From an endosymbiont of Bathymodiolus septemdierum str. Myojin knoll (lineage in GTDB: Bacteria; Pseudomonadota; Gammaproteobacteria; PS1; Pseudothioglobaceae): 64,000 nt of DNA. Position 1 is the first letter of the stretch; every line of letters begins with the position of its first letter. The stretch spans positions 558,001-622,000 of the forward strand of contig NZ_AP013042.1 in assembly GCF_001547755.1 (NCBI RefSeq). Direction: 5' to 3'. Of this stretch, positions 24,753-33,812 are shown in pieces. The notes below the pieces were generated by a model. That model saw nothing but the letters and a program-made list of their open reading frames with translations, was not told where the DNA came from and ran no database searches. The translations under genes and the position numbers were made by a program.

Positions 24753-25234
24753 AGCGCATTGGGTGCGCTAGTGTTTGTGCCTCCGCCGAAGTGATCTCCT
24801 GAGTTCTGAGGATGATTATGTGTATCGCCAACATTGATACCATTGTGACTCAAGGTTTGAGATGTGATTGCAATATTGCCCGTGGCGTTGATATTAAGAT
24901 TGCCAACAACCTTAATATCAATGCCTGAATTTTTAAGATGAACAAATTGGTTGCGATTGTCGTATAGCATAACATCGCCAGGCTCGAGTGTATGTGTGTG
25001 TCGTCTGTCTACACAGCCTATGCTAATGCCTTGTGACCTATCTCCAGCGTTAAAAACCGTCACGGCTTTTGAGCCTGGCAATGGGTAAACCTCAATGCCG
25101 TAGCATTGGGCAAATTGAATATTTTTAGATGTTTCGCTATCTGAAAAATCTACTGTTTGAGAAGTTTGGTCACTGCCAACCACACTACCAACGCTCAAAA
25201 TCAGTTTTAATCTGCGTATTATTTTATCCCACAT
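24749..25234 (-). CDS. Baseplate assembly protein V (Mu gp45-like spike)
   Basis: 161 residues. Features of the Mu gp45/P2 V family: an N-terminal OB-fold part with Pro-Leu-Pro-Gly-Ser-Lys-Ala-Val, Gly-Asp-Arg-Ser-Gln-Gly and the Pro-Gly-Asp-Val-Met-Leu-Tyr-Asp motif, a beta-helix part with Asn/Gly/Ile repeats, and a tip with His-Asn-His-Pro, the likely metal-binding apex of the membrane-piercing spike. It overlaps the hub gene by 11 bases. Lies on the minus strand, opposite to most tail genes. Confidence 0.88.
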   Translation of the reverse strand: MWDKIIRRLKLILSVGSVVGSDQTSQTVDFSDSETSKNIQFAQCYGIEVYPLPGSKAVTVFNAGDRSQGISIGCVDRRHTHTLEPGDVMLYDNRNQFVHLKNSGIDIKVVGNLNINATGNIAITSQTLSHNGINVGDTHNHPQNSGDHFGGGTNTSAPNAL

Positions 25235-26165
25235 GATGACCTTTAAATGTGAGTGAGGTGGTTCGATTATTGCCAGATTGATTGAATGTTGCTGTTGTTA
25301 GTAGTAGTTTTGCGCCTTTAATTGTGTACAAACTATTCGGCTTCCATAATTTGCCATCAGGGTTAAGCCAGCCTTTAAATGTGCCACTCGCAGAAATGCT
25401 TTGTGATTTTGCTAGGCTGACGATCTCATTTGCGCGGTCTTGACAAGATTGTTGATTAGTCAACGAATCAGCGATTATTTCTTGCGTGCGAGTTTTGCGC
25501 ACTTCATTAACCTGCAGCGTGAATTTGTGATTGTTGTGCGCGTCAGGGTTTAAGTTGTCTTTACCTGGGTTGGTTTTTACGGTGTTAATGTGAAAAAATG
25601 CCGCTAAGTTTTCTGTGATTTTAAAGTCAGACAGGTTAGTTGGACCTAAATTTAAGTGTGAGTTATCTACATTTGCAGGCTCTACTAATGACACTGAGCC
25701 GTCGTTGTTTTCTACAAACAGCAAGTTTTGCTGTTTGGCGATTTGGTTTAGCGATTCAAAAGCCGATTCAGCAACAATTGAAAAATCTTTAACTGGTTTG
25801 GTTTTGATTTTGGTGTTGAATGTTTGCCCGAATTTAGCGAATAATTCTGTTGCTAATTCAGCCAAAGTTTTGTCGTGCGCTACAAAAGTAATTCGCGAAT
25901 CAACGATGTCTTGCGACATTGAGCGACCAGAAAATGTTATTGTATTATTGTTGGCGGGTGTAGCGTGGTCGATTGAGTTGATAAAGCCTGTCATTGCGCG
26001 TGCGCTGTTAATACTTATGCTGACTTCTTTGTGTGTAGGCAGTGTTTTAAATGGGATTTGCAAACTAAATGTATCACAAATGGAATCCATAGTTTTGGTG
26101 ATTGATAGCGATTGTGCCAGTACTTGCTCTGACCCAATTGTTAATTTGATGTTGTTAACTGACAT
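25224..26165 (-). CDS. Baseplate hub protein (Mu gp44/P2 D-like)
   Basis: 313 residues. N-terminal beta-barrel with Ser-Ile-Thr-Lys-Thr-Met-Asp and Thr-Gly-Phe-Ile-Asn, followed by Phe-Ser-Gly-Arg-Ser-Met-Ser-Gln-Asp-Ile-Val-Asp, the strongest family mark (GRS..D.VD). This is the hub that holds the spike and joins tube to baseplate. It overlaps gp43 by 11 bases and gp45 by 11 bases, a coupled block. No lesion seen. Confidence 0.88.
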   Translation of the reverse strand: MSVNNIKLTIGSEQVLAQSLSITKTMDSICDTFSLQIPFKTLPTHKEVSISINSARAMTGFINSIDHATPANNNTITFSGRSMSQDIVDSRITFVAHDKTLAELATELFAKFGQTFNTKIKTKPVKDFSIVAESAFESLNQIAKQQNLLFVENNDGSVSLVEPANVDNSHLNLGPTNLSDFKITENLAAFFHINTVKTNPGKDNLNPDAHNNHKFTLQVNEVRKTRTQEIIADSLTNQQSCQDRANEIVSLAKSQSISASGTFKGWLNPDGKLWKPNSLYTIKGAKLLLTTATFNQSGNNRTTSLTFKGHHVG

Positions 26166-27077
26166 ATTTAACTTCGTTATCGCTAAATAAAGGATGAATT
26201 GAAGTGTTTAAATCATCAACTTCACTGCCAAGCAAATGTTTGAGTTTGTCTGCAGGCACTTGTGCGTTGACAATGTATGTCTTGATTTTTGGTAGATTGG
26301 CGTTATTGTCTATTAGTTGACGCGCTACTACAGATTTCAAGTGATAGAATTCGTTTGCAATGTCTGAGCTGGTGATTAGCGGGTTGTTAAATATTTGATT
26401 GATGCTTGATGCGTCTGTTGTTAGCTGGTCGGTTGATTTGTATTTTTTACCTTTAGAATTTTTAGACGCAAACAGCGCCTGATGCTGCTGGTTGAATGTT
26501 TGAGTGATTGAGTTGCTAGATGTTAACACCAGTGGAGTAGATTCAAGACTTTGAGAGATTGAAACCTCTAAATTATCAAGCGTTATACCGCTATTAATAT
26601 ACTCTTTAAAGTCTACAATCGTTTCGAATTTGTTGCTTGAGGTGTTGATAGCATTCACAGTTGAGCTTATCACTCGCTCTATGGTTTGCTTTATATTTTC
26701 AACAAGTAAACTCTGGAAGTCAACACTAAGTAAATTTATGTCGTTGTTTTGCAAAAAATTAAGACTGGTCACCACCATGTTGCGCTTGGTGTTCACCCCA
26801 GTGCTAAAGGTGTCAAAACCTACAGATAATTCCCCGTAATTAGGGTGTATTAAAATTCCAGCACCTGACTTTTCTAGTTGATTTATTAGATTGTTCGCTT
26901 GCTTAATGGCATCCACACCAAAGTGTAGCGCTGATAGTGCATAAGTTCTATTCTTAACTCCGTGTTGTTGCAGCCCAGTTTTATTATTGTTGAACTTATG
27001 CTCAGATTGGCGATGTCCACCAGTCACATCGGTGCTTTGAACACTGAATTCTATTCCATTATATGATGTTTTAACAT
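26155..27077 (-). pseudogene. DNA circularisation protein (Mu gp43/N-like), start frameshifted
   Basis: About 305 residues. The conserved N-terminus (Asn-Gly-Ile-Glu-Phe-Ser-Val ... Gly-Gly-His-Arg ... Glu-His-Lys-Phe) and Leu-Ile-His-Pro-Asn-Tyr-Gly match Mu N. An ATG at 27077 would read Met-Val-Lys-Thr-Ser if one base were added after the G; as written it is out of frame, so a 1-base deletion near 27075 removed the start. The GTG at 27027 would give a protein lacking about 17 residues. Lies at the presumed inversion end. Confidence 0.8.
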
Positions 27078-27159
27078 GTCAGTCAACGAGCGACTAATTC
27101 CGCTCTACCTTCCCCTCCGTATTATTTGTTTTTGTTTTTTGAATGATGTATTTATTTTG

Positions 27160-27375
27160 CTATCTAAGTGATTTTATATCTTGCTCAGATAATGTTGCTG
27201 GGTCTATACCTTGATGAATTATTTTTACTATTTCAGTGTGTGTTTTAAATACACATTGGCAGCTGTTGTTGACACAAACACAATACCTTTCTGCAACTTT
27301 ATTAGATAGTTTTCTTGACGATCTGATTGTCGCTGGTAACCCACAATTTGGACAAGGTGTTGTGATGATTCTCAT
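27160..27375 (-). CDS. ogr: Ogr/Delta-like late gene activator
   Basis: 71 residues (P2 Ogr is 72). Zinc motif Cys-Pro-Asn-Cys-Gly near residue 8, and Cys-x-Cys-x4-Cys region near 32-40, followed by Val-Phe-Lys-Thr-His. The Arg-Ser-Ser-Arg-Lys-Leu-Ser segment matches the conserved DNA/RNA-polymerase-contact part of Ogr. It activates P2-type late promoters through RNA polymerase alpha. Oriented leftward, upstream of gp43-gp45. Confidence 0.88.
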   Translation of the reverse strand: MRIITTPCPNCGLPATIRSSRKLSNKVAERYCVCVNNSCQCVFKTHTEIVKIIHQGIDPATLSEQDIKSLR

Positions 27376-27415
27376 ATAACTATCATTATACAGAGTTATT
27401 AAAATTTTGCTTATT

Positions 27416-27850
27416 AAGTGCTTATTACAACAATTAAGGAATTTTCTTATTTATTTACCTAATACCAAAAAAACCCTGCTACTAAGCCATTCTTGTGTTT
27501 TACCAGTGTTTTTAAAAAAAAAGTATGGTTAGGGTCGGGGATTAGGTAATAAGGTAATTAATTTATAAAAATCACTCTATAACACTTGATACAGTTGACT
27601 TTTTAACAATTTCAACAAAGGTAATTATCAGGTAATCACAAAGTAATTAATTACTTTTGTTTTGGTAATTTTTTAATAATTAAATTCCTTTAAAAATCAA
27701 TTACTTAACTTTGCGATTACCTTTGATTACCTTTGCATGGTAACTTTAAAAACCCTTTAGCCGCAGTATATACAGACCAATTAATCACCTTAATTACCTT
27801 ATTACCTAATCCCCGACCATACCCATATTTTTTTGTTGTAATAAGCACTT
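27416..27850. repeat. Palindromic GGTAAT/ATTACC element (non-coding)
   Basis: Outer arms AAGTGCTTATTACAACAA (27416-27433) and its exact complement (27833-27850); inner perfect 29-bp arms at 27533-27561 and 27790-27818. GGTAAT occurs at 27545, 27553, 27620, 27631 and 27664, then ATTACC at 27716, 27726, 27793 and 27801, so polarity switches near the middle. The interior is AT-rich with no ORF. It lies between the Ogr gene and the head operon. Possible roles: replication origin, late regulatory region or a mobile element; undecided. Confidence 0.8.
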
Positions 27851-27933
27851 TCTAAACCAAATGCCAAGAAATAAAACTTCTTAACTGTATAACTGTATAA
27901 CTGTATTTACATTTTTTAAATCACACAAGATTT

Positions 27934-28973
27934 ATGCCAAAAAACAAGCAAACATGGTATTCAATGAGTGCTAAAGACACACGGCACCATTTATATTTAT
28001 GAGCAAATCGGATATTGGGGGTGTGACTGCCGCCAGTTTTGCAAAAGAATTGGTTGCGCTGGGTGATATAAGCACCATTACACTACACTTAAACACCCCA
28101 GGTGGTTCTGTTGGTGACGGCACAGCAATTTACAACGCGCTTAAAAACCATAAAGCAACAGTTACAGTTGAGATTGATGGCTACGCACTATCAATGGGTT
28201 CAATTATTGCGCTGGCTGGCGACACTATTAAAATGTCAAGTAACGCTTTATTTATGATTCACAACCCATCAGGCATTGTTTTTGGCGACGCAGAAGATAT
28301 GCGCAAATCAGCAAATGTTACTGATAAGCACAAAGAAGCAATGCTTAACACTTATCAAGCAAGAACCGGCATTGATCGCAACAAATTATCAAAAATGATG
28401 GACGATGAAACCTGGTTTACAGCAGACGAGGCGCTAGACAATGGTTTTATTGACGAAGTAACAGACTCAGTAGAGCTTGCGGCAAGCGCTAATACTCAGC
28501 AGTTTATGTCTAATTTAAACCTAAAGCACCAACCAGATGGCTTTTTAAATTCAGAGCCAAACATCAAGGTTAACCCAGGGCTAATTACAGCCTTTAAAAA
28601 TTTATTATCACAATTTAACAAAAACCAAAAAATAAAGGAGAGCAAGATGGACAAGGAAGAATTAAACGCACTATTAAAATCCAAGCAAGACGCAGATGCA
28701 GCTTATGCAGAAGCAGTAAAAAACAACCCTGAGCTGCTAGCGAAAATGCCAACAGAAAAGGAAGAAGATACTACACCTACTTCTAATCTTGACGACGATA
28801 AAACCGTTCAATCGTTAGTTGATAAAATTGACACCCTTACCGATCAACTAGCAACAGCCAACAAAAATCACGAAGACCTTATTGCAAAACTCGGAAATAC
28901 GATTGAAAGTTTTAATCGAGACGAAGCAGACGGCGGCGCCAACGGCAACACAGACACCGACGGCGTTTATTAA
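27934..28973 (+). pseudogene. ClpP-type prohead protease/scaffold fusion, frameshifted 5' end
   Basis: The first 20 codons (ATG 27934, Gln-Thr-Trp-Tyr-Ser-Met) are in a different frame from the next segment (Ile-Tyr-Ile-Tyr-Glu-Gln-Ile-Gly-Tyr-Trp-Gly), which is out of frame with the main ORF from 27999. Two +1 insertions, near 27983 and in the five-G run at 28017-28021, explain this. The main ORF (324 aa from ATG 27999) keeps Ser-Met-Gly-Ser (nucleophile Ser region about 67), His-Asn-Pro (about 89) and the scaffold tail, but lacks the N-terminal strand. It is the P2 gpO position. Confidence 0.85.
28647..28973 (+). CDS. Nested scaffold protein (internal start)
   Basis: Within the protease gene, AAGGAG at 28635-28640 lies 6 bases before an in-frame ATG at 28647. 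The 108-residue product would be the helical, acidic scaffold part alone, as with lambda C/Nu3. It ends with a Gly/Asp/Asn-rich tail. This is inferred from the strong internal ribosome site and domain boundary; the frameshifts upstream do not affect it. Confidence 0.6.
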   Translation: MDKEELNALLKSKQDADAAYAEAVKNNPELLAKMPTEKEEDTTPTSNLDDDKTVQSLVDKIDTLTDQLATANKNHEDLIAKLGNTIESFNRDEADGGANGNTDTDGVY

Positions 28974-29018
28974 CCAATTTAATAATTTAATAATTCATAT
29001 ATCTAGGAGAATCTAACC

Positions 29019-30017
29019 ATGAATAAGACTACAAGAAAAAATTTCCAATTAATGCTCGCCACTCAAGCTTCAATTTACGACGTTAAAGCAGTGACTGTAC
29101 CATTTACTGTGACCCCAGAAAAAGAGCAACGACTAATCGGGGGCATGCAACAGACGGATGCATTTTTGAAAAAAATCAACATGGTTACTGTCGACAACAT
29201 GGTTGGCGATTCTGTCATTATTGGCGTTGATGTTTTAACCGCAGGACGCACAAACACAAAACTAAATGATCGTAAACCAAACCTTGTGCATAACGGTAAA
29301 GTCAATGGTTATTCATGTCAGCAAACTAACTTTGATACAGCGCTCGAATATGCTCAACTTGACGCTTGGGGACACAAACCTCAATTTAAACAAATTGTCT
29401 CAGAAAAAACAATGCGAGCAAACTCACTAAGTTTAATCTCAATGGGTTTTAACGGTACCAGCATTGCAGCAGATACAGATATTGATAAGAACCCATTACT
29501 GCAAGATTGTGCTGTCGGATGGTTGCAAAAGTTAAAAAATCGCAACTCTGATAATTACCTTGATTCTAAAGACATTGTTATTACCAAAGAGCTAAATATT
29601 GATGTGCTTGTCAATCAAACTAAAAATTCACTTGGTGAAGTTGAAAAACATAACCCTGATTTAATCGTCATCTTGGGTTCTGAGTTATTTGAACACAATA
29701 AAGACCGCTTGTGCGCTGAAAACGCCACAAAACCAAGTGAAAAGAGCAAAACAGAGCTTAAACAAGTAATTGAAACTTTTGGCGGATTGCCCGCTTACGG
29801 TGTACCCTTTTTCCCAGCTCGAGGCATCTTGGTAACCACTTTTGAAAACTTATCAATCTACATTCACAGCGGATCTATGCGCAGACGAATTGAAGACCAA
29901 CCTAAGTGCGACCGAGTTGTTACTTATTCAAGCAAAAACATTGACTATGTAGTTGAGAATTTAGACTTAATGGCTTACATTGATTCTAGCAAAGTTAAAT
30001 TTGAAGGCGAATCTTAG
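29019..30017 (+). CDS. Major capsid protein, P2 gpN family
   Basis: 332 residues (P2 gpN 357). Family marks: Phe-Thr-Val-Thr-Pro-Glu-Lys-Glu-Gln-Arg-Leu near 28, Gly-Arg-Thr-Asn-Thr near 78, Gln-Thr-Asn-Phe-Asp-Thr near 102, Asn-Pro-Leu-Leu-Gln-Asp-Cys-Ala-Val-Gly-Trp-Leu near 160, and Ser-Met-Arg-Arg-Arg-Ile-Glu-Asp near 287. Forms the icosahedral shell. AGGAG precedes the ATG. Appears intact. Confidence 0.93.
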   Translation: MNKTTRKNFQLMLATQASIYDVKAVTVPFTVTPEKEQRLIGGMQQTDAFLKKINMVTVDNMVGDSVIIGVDVLTAGRTNTKLNDRKPNLVHNGKVNGYSCQQTNFDTALEYAQLDAWGHKPQFKQIVSEKTMRANSLSLISMGFNGTSIAADTDIDKNPLLQDCAVGWLQKLKNRNSDNYLDSKDIVITKELNIDVLVNQTKNSLGEVEKHNPDLIVILGSELFEHNKDRLCAENATKPSEKSKTELKQVIETFGGLPAYGVPFFPARGILVTTFENLSIYIHSGSMRRRIEDQPKCDRVVTYSSKNIDYVVENLDLMAYIDSSKVKFEGES

Positions 30018-30040
30018 CCAAACACTTAAAGGGGTTTATT

Positions 30041-30709
30041 ATGAATATTTTTGCACAACACAGGGCTAGAAATGCTAGCAAAACAACTGTTAAAAAAGCA
30101 CCACCAGAAGAGCATGGTGAGGTTAAAAATAACATAACCAAAACCCTACAACAATTGTTTAAGTTGGTTTTAGACGATGTTAAACGCTTGAAAGATACAG
30201 AAAAAAGCAAGCGCGATGGCTTAAAAATACAGTTAATCTCTAAGTATCAAGACTCTTTAGACGAACAATGCGCTGAAGAGAGTTGGACGGGTAATCTGTT
30301 TATTTTTTGGAATATCCTTTGGCGTTTTGATGTGGGTAATTTTACCGACGGTTGGAAATTGGCGCTACTTGGTTTTGAGCGCGGCTTAACTGCTGATAAA
30401 GAAGTTTTTAAGCGCAACTTTCCTACAATCATCGCCGATACTATTTACGAATGGGCGCAAGATACTTATGACAATGAGGAATCTGAATCGCCAATTTTGG
30501 CTGAGTTAATATCAATGCTTGAGACGGCAGACGGCTTAAACATCCATCCTGCTGTTCATTCAAAATTGTTGAAATTGCAAGCCATTCTAATCACCAAAGA
30601 CAATCCTAAATTAGCGCTGACTTATTTTGAAAAAGCGACAGAGTTAGCACCAAAAATCGGCGTTAAAGGCCGCATGGACGATATTAAAAAAAGGTTAAAA
30701 TTAGTTTAA
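30041..30709 (+). CDS. Terminase small subunit, P2 gpM family
   Basis: 222 residues. Basic, Ala-rich N-terminus; Trp-Asn-Ile-Leu-Trp-Arg-Phe-Asp-Val-Gly-Asn-Phe near 88 is the gpM hallmark; the C-terminus has Ala-Leu-Thr-Tyr-Phe-Glu-Lys-Ala-Thr-Glu-Leu-Ala-Pro-Lys-Ile-Gly-Val-Lys-Gly. gpM recognises and cuts cos DNA with gpP. Follows the capsid gene with AAAGGGG ribosome site. Intact. Confidence 0.9.
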   Translation: MNIFAQHRARNASKTTVKKAPPEEHGEVKNNITKTLQQLFKLVLDDVKRLKDTEKSKRDGLKIQLISKYQDSLDEQCAEESWTGNLFIFWNILWRFDVGNFTDGWKLALLGFERGLTADKEVFKRNFPTIIADTIYEWAQDTYDNEESESPILAELISMLETADGLNIHPAVHSKLLKLQAILITKDNPKLALTYFEKATELAPKIGVKGRMDDIKKRLKLV

Positions 30710-30787
30710 AATAACTAACCCCCCGAGGGCTAGGCAAGTATTTGTTTTTTACTTTTCAAATACAAACCAAAACCCTCCCCTAATTTT

Positions 30788-31234
30788 ATGGCTGAATACA
30801 TTGGACAAAATCAAGAGCAAACAGGCAAAGACATTAGTGTTGATTTCTTCCCTGTGCTTAAAGTATCTGATTTTCAGTCAAGATTTAACAATCTAAAAGA
30901 GACTGATGTTGATGTTGTTAGTGTTGCGTTAATTGATGCAACAGACAAGGTTTCACATCATTTAAAAAAAATCAAAAGCAAGTTTAATGACTTTGATACA
31001 TTTGTTAATAAGCATGAGTTGGATGACGCAGCGGTGCGTTGTTTATTTGCTCGCGCAGTCCATAATTTTGCCATGGGCGATATTTTGTCATCCAGCATCA
31101 CCACGAGCGACACTAAATATGCCGAGGACCGCGTCAGTAATTTACAAGAGCGCATAAATATGCACGAGTCTCAGGCGCGCCAAGCAATTTCAATGTTGCA
31201 ACGCAAGCCAACCATTTTAGCCAAGGTGGTTTAG
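30788..31234 (+). CDS. Head completion protein, P2 gpL family
   Basis: 148 residues. Phe-Phe-Pro-Val-Leu-Lys-Val-Ser-Asp-Phe and the helical middle (Leu-Ile-Asp-Ala-Thr-Asp-Lys-Val, Arg-Ala-Val-His-Asn-Phe-Ala) match gpL, which seals the filled head after DNA packaging. The 78 bases before it contain a hairpin (GTATTTG/CAAATAC) that might attenuate transcription. Intact. Confidence 0.82.
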   Translation: MAEYIGQNQEQTGKDISVDFFPVLKVSDFQSRFNNLKETDVDVVSVALIDATDKVSHHLKKIKSKFNDFDTFVNKHELDDAAVRCLFARAVHNFAMGDILSSSITTSDTKYAEDRVSNLQERINMHESQARQAISMLQRKPTILAKVV

Positions 31235-31244
31235 ATGAAAAAAA

Positions 31245-31666
31245 ATGCAACAATTATTTGATGAAATTATCAAAATAAATGGCGTAAATAAAAACAAAGT
31301 CTTATCTTGGACAGAAGACATAAGACCAGCGTTCAAGTCAACAATAAACGACGATGGTTTTGTCTTGACTTACACCGCCAATTTCTTAATCCAATCAATC
31401 TCTCAAGATAACCAAGTGCTAGAGCACATCACTTTGTTTTTGTCGGCCGTAGACAGATACGATTTGGAGCCAGTGTTTAATACTGATGTCATAAATAACG
31501 GAAAATTGACCTGCAATTAACCGTTAAAATTGAAGAGCAGGCTGATTTCGTTCAAAACAAAAACGGCACATGGATAGCAAACGGCTTGAAATGCGACTTG
31601 GTTTACCAGGGTTTTGAGGGCCTGGATGTTGCTGTTGACTTTAAAGGTGCAAGCTATGTCAAATAA
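31245..31666 (+). pseudogene. Tail completion protein gpR, frameshifted
   Basis: The first 88 residues (to Asn-Gly-Lys) and the following frame (Leu-Gln-Leu-Thr-Val-Lys-Ile-Glu-Glu to a TAA at 31664) together make a 140-residue gpR-like protein. The frames join if the A-run at 31502-31505 had five rather than four A's (Gly-Lys-Ile-Asp-Leu). As written, translation stops at 31520. The downstream gpS start overlaps the old gpR stop, as in P2. Confidence 0.85.
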
Positions 31667-32132
31667 AAACTTTGACAATCTCAATGAATTAATCCAAGGC
31701 TTGGCGCTTAATAAAGTGCAAGCAACCAAACTCAACAAGGCGGCGGGCAACGCTATGCGTAGAGTTGTTCGTGCTAATTTAAAAAATCAAAAAGACACCG
31801 ATGGAAAACCGTTTCAACCCAGAAAAATTCAAAAATTCAACCTGGCAAAAAACGGCAAAATATCATTAAATAAAAAAATGTTTAGAGGCGCATCTCGCTC
31901 ACTAAATCAAGACGCAAACGCAGACGGTGTGTCCGTTGGCTATTCTAGCGTTGCCGCTAAGATATTAAAAATTCACAACGAGGGCGGCAAGGTCGCATTT
32001 AGAAGAGGTTCAGGCAAATATGTCGCCTACGCCATGCCAAAGCGTGAATTTTTAGGTTGGTCAGATTCAATGACTAGCGAAGTTAGAGATTCAATTATTA
32101 ACGAATATTCAAAATTACAAGGAGCACACTAA
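31656..32132 (+). CDS. Tail completion/virion morphogenesis protein gpS
   Basis: 158 residues from the ATG at 31656; an upstream ATG at 31614 lies within gpR and is rejected. Family marks: Arg-Arg-Val-Val-Arg-Ala-Asn near 30, Gln-Pro-Arg-Lys near 49, Met-Phe-Arg-Gly-Ala near 75, His-Asn-Glu-Gly-Gly near 106, and Met-Pro-Lys-Arg-Glu-Phe-Leu-Gly-Trp near 128. Needed to finish the tail for head joining. Intact. Confidence 0.87.
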   Translation: MSNKNFDNLNELIQGLALNKVQATKLNKAAGNAMRRVVRANLKNQKDTDGKPFQPRKIQKFNLAKNGKISLNKKMFRGASRSLNQDANADGVSVGYSSVAAKILKIHNEGGKVAFRRGSGKYVAYAMPKREFLGWSDSMTSEVRDSIINEYSKLQGAH

Positions 32133-32134
32133 AA

Positions 32135-32323
32135 ATGCCACAAACCACATTTAAACTTGAGCCAACCAAGGCGGAAACCGAAGCTCTTGTGCTGGATCCT
32201 ATTACCAAAAAACCTTTAAAAGAAGGCGAAACCAAACCTAAAAACACATTTTGGATGGCACGCATTGCTGAGGGCGATGTGAGAATTGTAAAAGAAAACA
32301 TTAAAAACAAGGAGAAAAAATAA
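32135..32323 (+). CDS. DUF2635 (Mu gp38-like) protein
   Basis: 62 residues. Leu-Asp-Pro-Ile-Thr-Lys-Lys-Pro-Leu-Lys-Glu-Gly-Glu, Trp-Met-Ala-Arg and Glu-Gly-Asp-Val-Arg match DUF2635, always found just before the sheath gene in Mu-like phages. Role unknown. Shares its last base with the sheath start. Confidence 0.85.
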   Translation: MPQTTFKLEPTKAETEALVLDPITKKPLKEGETKPKNTFWMARIAEGDVRIVKENIKNKEKK

Positions 32324-33438
32324 TGTCAAATATCAGCTTTAACGAAGTACCGAACAACATTAGAGTCCCGGGCGTTTACATTGAAATAGACCAGTCTTTA
32401 GCAAATAATGCTGAAGACTTGCAGCAGATTTTAGTGATTGCACCCAAGGGCACTGCAGCCGCTAATAAAGTATTCCCAACTACCATTCCCGATGACGCGC
32501 TAAATTTATTTGGTGAAAATTCAGATGCGCACAAAATGGTCACCACTATTTTTGCACAAACCAAAGCGCTGCCGATTAACACAATCGGTGTTGATGGTAA
32601 TAATATTGGTGCAGCGTTGGCCGCCATTGGCGATACCCAATATCATTATATTTTTAGCACTTTTAATGACAAAGCAAATATTGATCGCCTTGCTGATTTT
32701 TTAAAAGAGCGATTCGATGCCATGGCACAAATTCCTGGCATTGGTTTTGTTGGCAAAAAAGGCACGAGTGCAGAAGTGAATGCGTTTTCAAAGCAATTTA
32801 ATTCGCCATTTGTCTCTATCGTAGCGATTAACAGCCTTGTCTCTACGGTTTCAGAATCTGTGGCGGCTTATTATGGCTAATGTGCGCACTCATTAGCGAT
32901 TGACCCGGCTCGCCCATTGCAAACACTTCAGTTGCACGGCATTAAAACCAATGCAACAACAGAATGGACGCCGACCGAACGCAACTTAATGCTTTACTCA
33001 GGCTCATCAACTTACACCACTAACACCGCTGGCGATGTTTTTGTTGAGCGCCCGATTACCACTTATCGCGAAAATAACGCAGGCGTGGCTGATGACTCGT
33101 ATCTTGATGTGATGACTGTTGCCACAGCAATGTATTTCCGCTCCAAGCAGCGTAGTCGAATTTTGAGTCGTTATCCGCGTCATAAATTGGCAAAAGACGG
33201 TACAAACTTTGCCCCTGGCCAAGCAATCTTAACGCCAAAATTATTCAAGTCAGAAATGTTTGGCTTATATCGTGATTTAGAATTGGCAGGCATTGTGCAA
33301 GATTTTGACAATTACAAGACCACTTTTGTTTGCTCAATCGATCCAAAAAACCCAACGCGCATCAACTATCAAGACCAGCCAATATTTGTTAATGGCTTGA
33401 TTATCGTTGCCGGCAAAATTCAATTTCGTAAAAATTAA
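32323..33438 (+). pseudogene. Tail sheath protein (Mu gpL-like), nonsense codon
   Basis: The same frame encodes both halves (185 and about 185 residues), separated by a single TAA at 32878-32880. The N-terminal part has Phe-Asn-Glu-Val-Pro-Asn-Asn-Ile-Arg-Val-Pro-Gly-Val-Tyr and Asp-Gln-Ser-Leu-Ala-Asn; the C-terminal part has Asp-Pro-Ala-Arg-Pro-Leu-Gln-Thr-Leu right after the stop, and Arg-Tyr-Pro-Arg-His-Lys-Leu-Ala. No contraction-competent full-length sheath can be made unless the stop is read through. Full length would be about 371, short compared with Mu gpL (495). Confidence 0.9.
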
Positions 33439-33449
33439 AGGAGAATAAT

Positions 33450-33812
33450 ATGGCTATTATTACATCAAGAGGCACGCTAGATATCCCATCAATGGGAAGA
33501 TTACCGACTCAAAAAGGCATTACTTACGGCTTCGGCAACCCGAAGCGCGAACCTGTTATGGGTGACAGTGGGCTACTTGGTCACACTGAAGAATACACAG
33601 ATTCAGCAATGATTAAATGCAAGTTGAGTGACACCAGTGCGCTAGATAAAGAGAAACTGCAAGCTGTTGTCGATGAAACGGTAACGCTACAAGTAAATAA
33701 TGGTCAAGCCTTTACGCTCAACAATGCGTTTATGGCTGATGTGGTTGAAGTGGACACATCAAGTGGTGACATTGAGGTTACTTTTTACGGTTCAGAATTA
33801 ATCGCAATCTAA
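33450..33812 (+). CDS. Tail tube protein (Mu gpM-like)
   Basis: 120 residues, close to Mu gpM (118). Gly-Thr-Leu-Asp-Ile-Pro-Ser-Met-Gly near 7, Gly-Tyr-x-Glu-type segment Leu-Gly-His-Thr-Glu-Glu-Tyr, and a beta-rich C-terminus with Val-Asp-Thr-Ser-Ser-Gly-Asp. It polymerises into the inner tube. AAAGGAG precedes the ATG. Intact; shares its last base with the next start. Confidence 0.87.
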   Translation: MAIITSRGTLDIPSMGRLPTQKGITYGFGNPKREPVMGDSGLLGHTEEYTDSAMIKCKLSDTSALDKEKLQAVVDETVTLQVNNGQAFTLNNAFMADVVEVDTSSGDIEVTFYGSELIAI

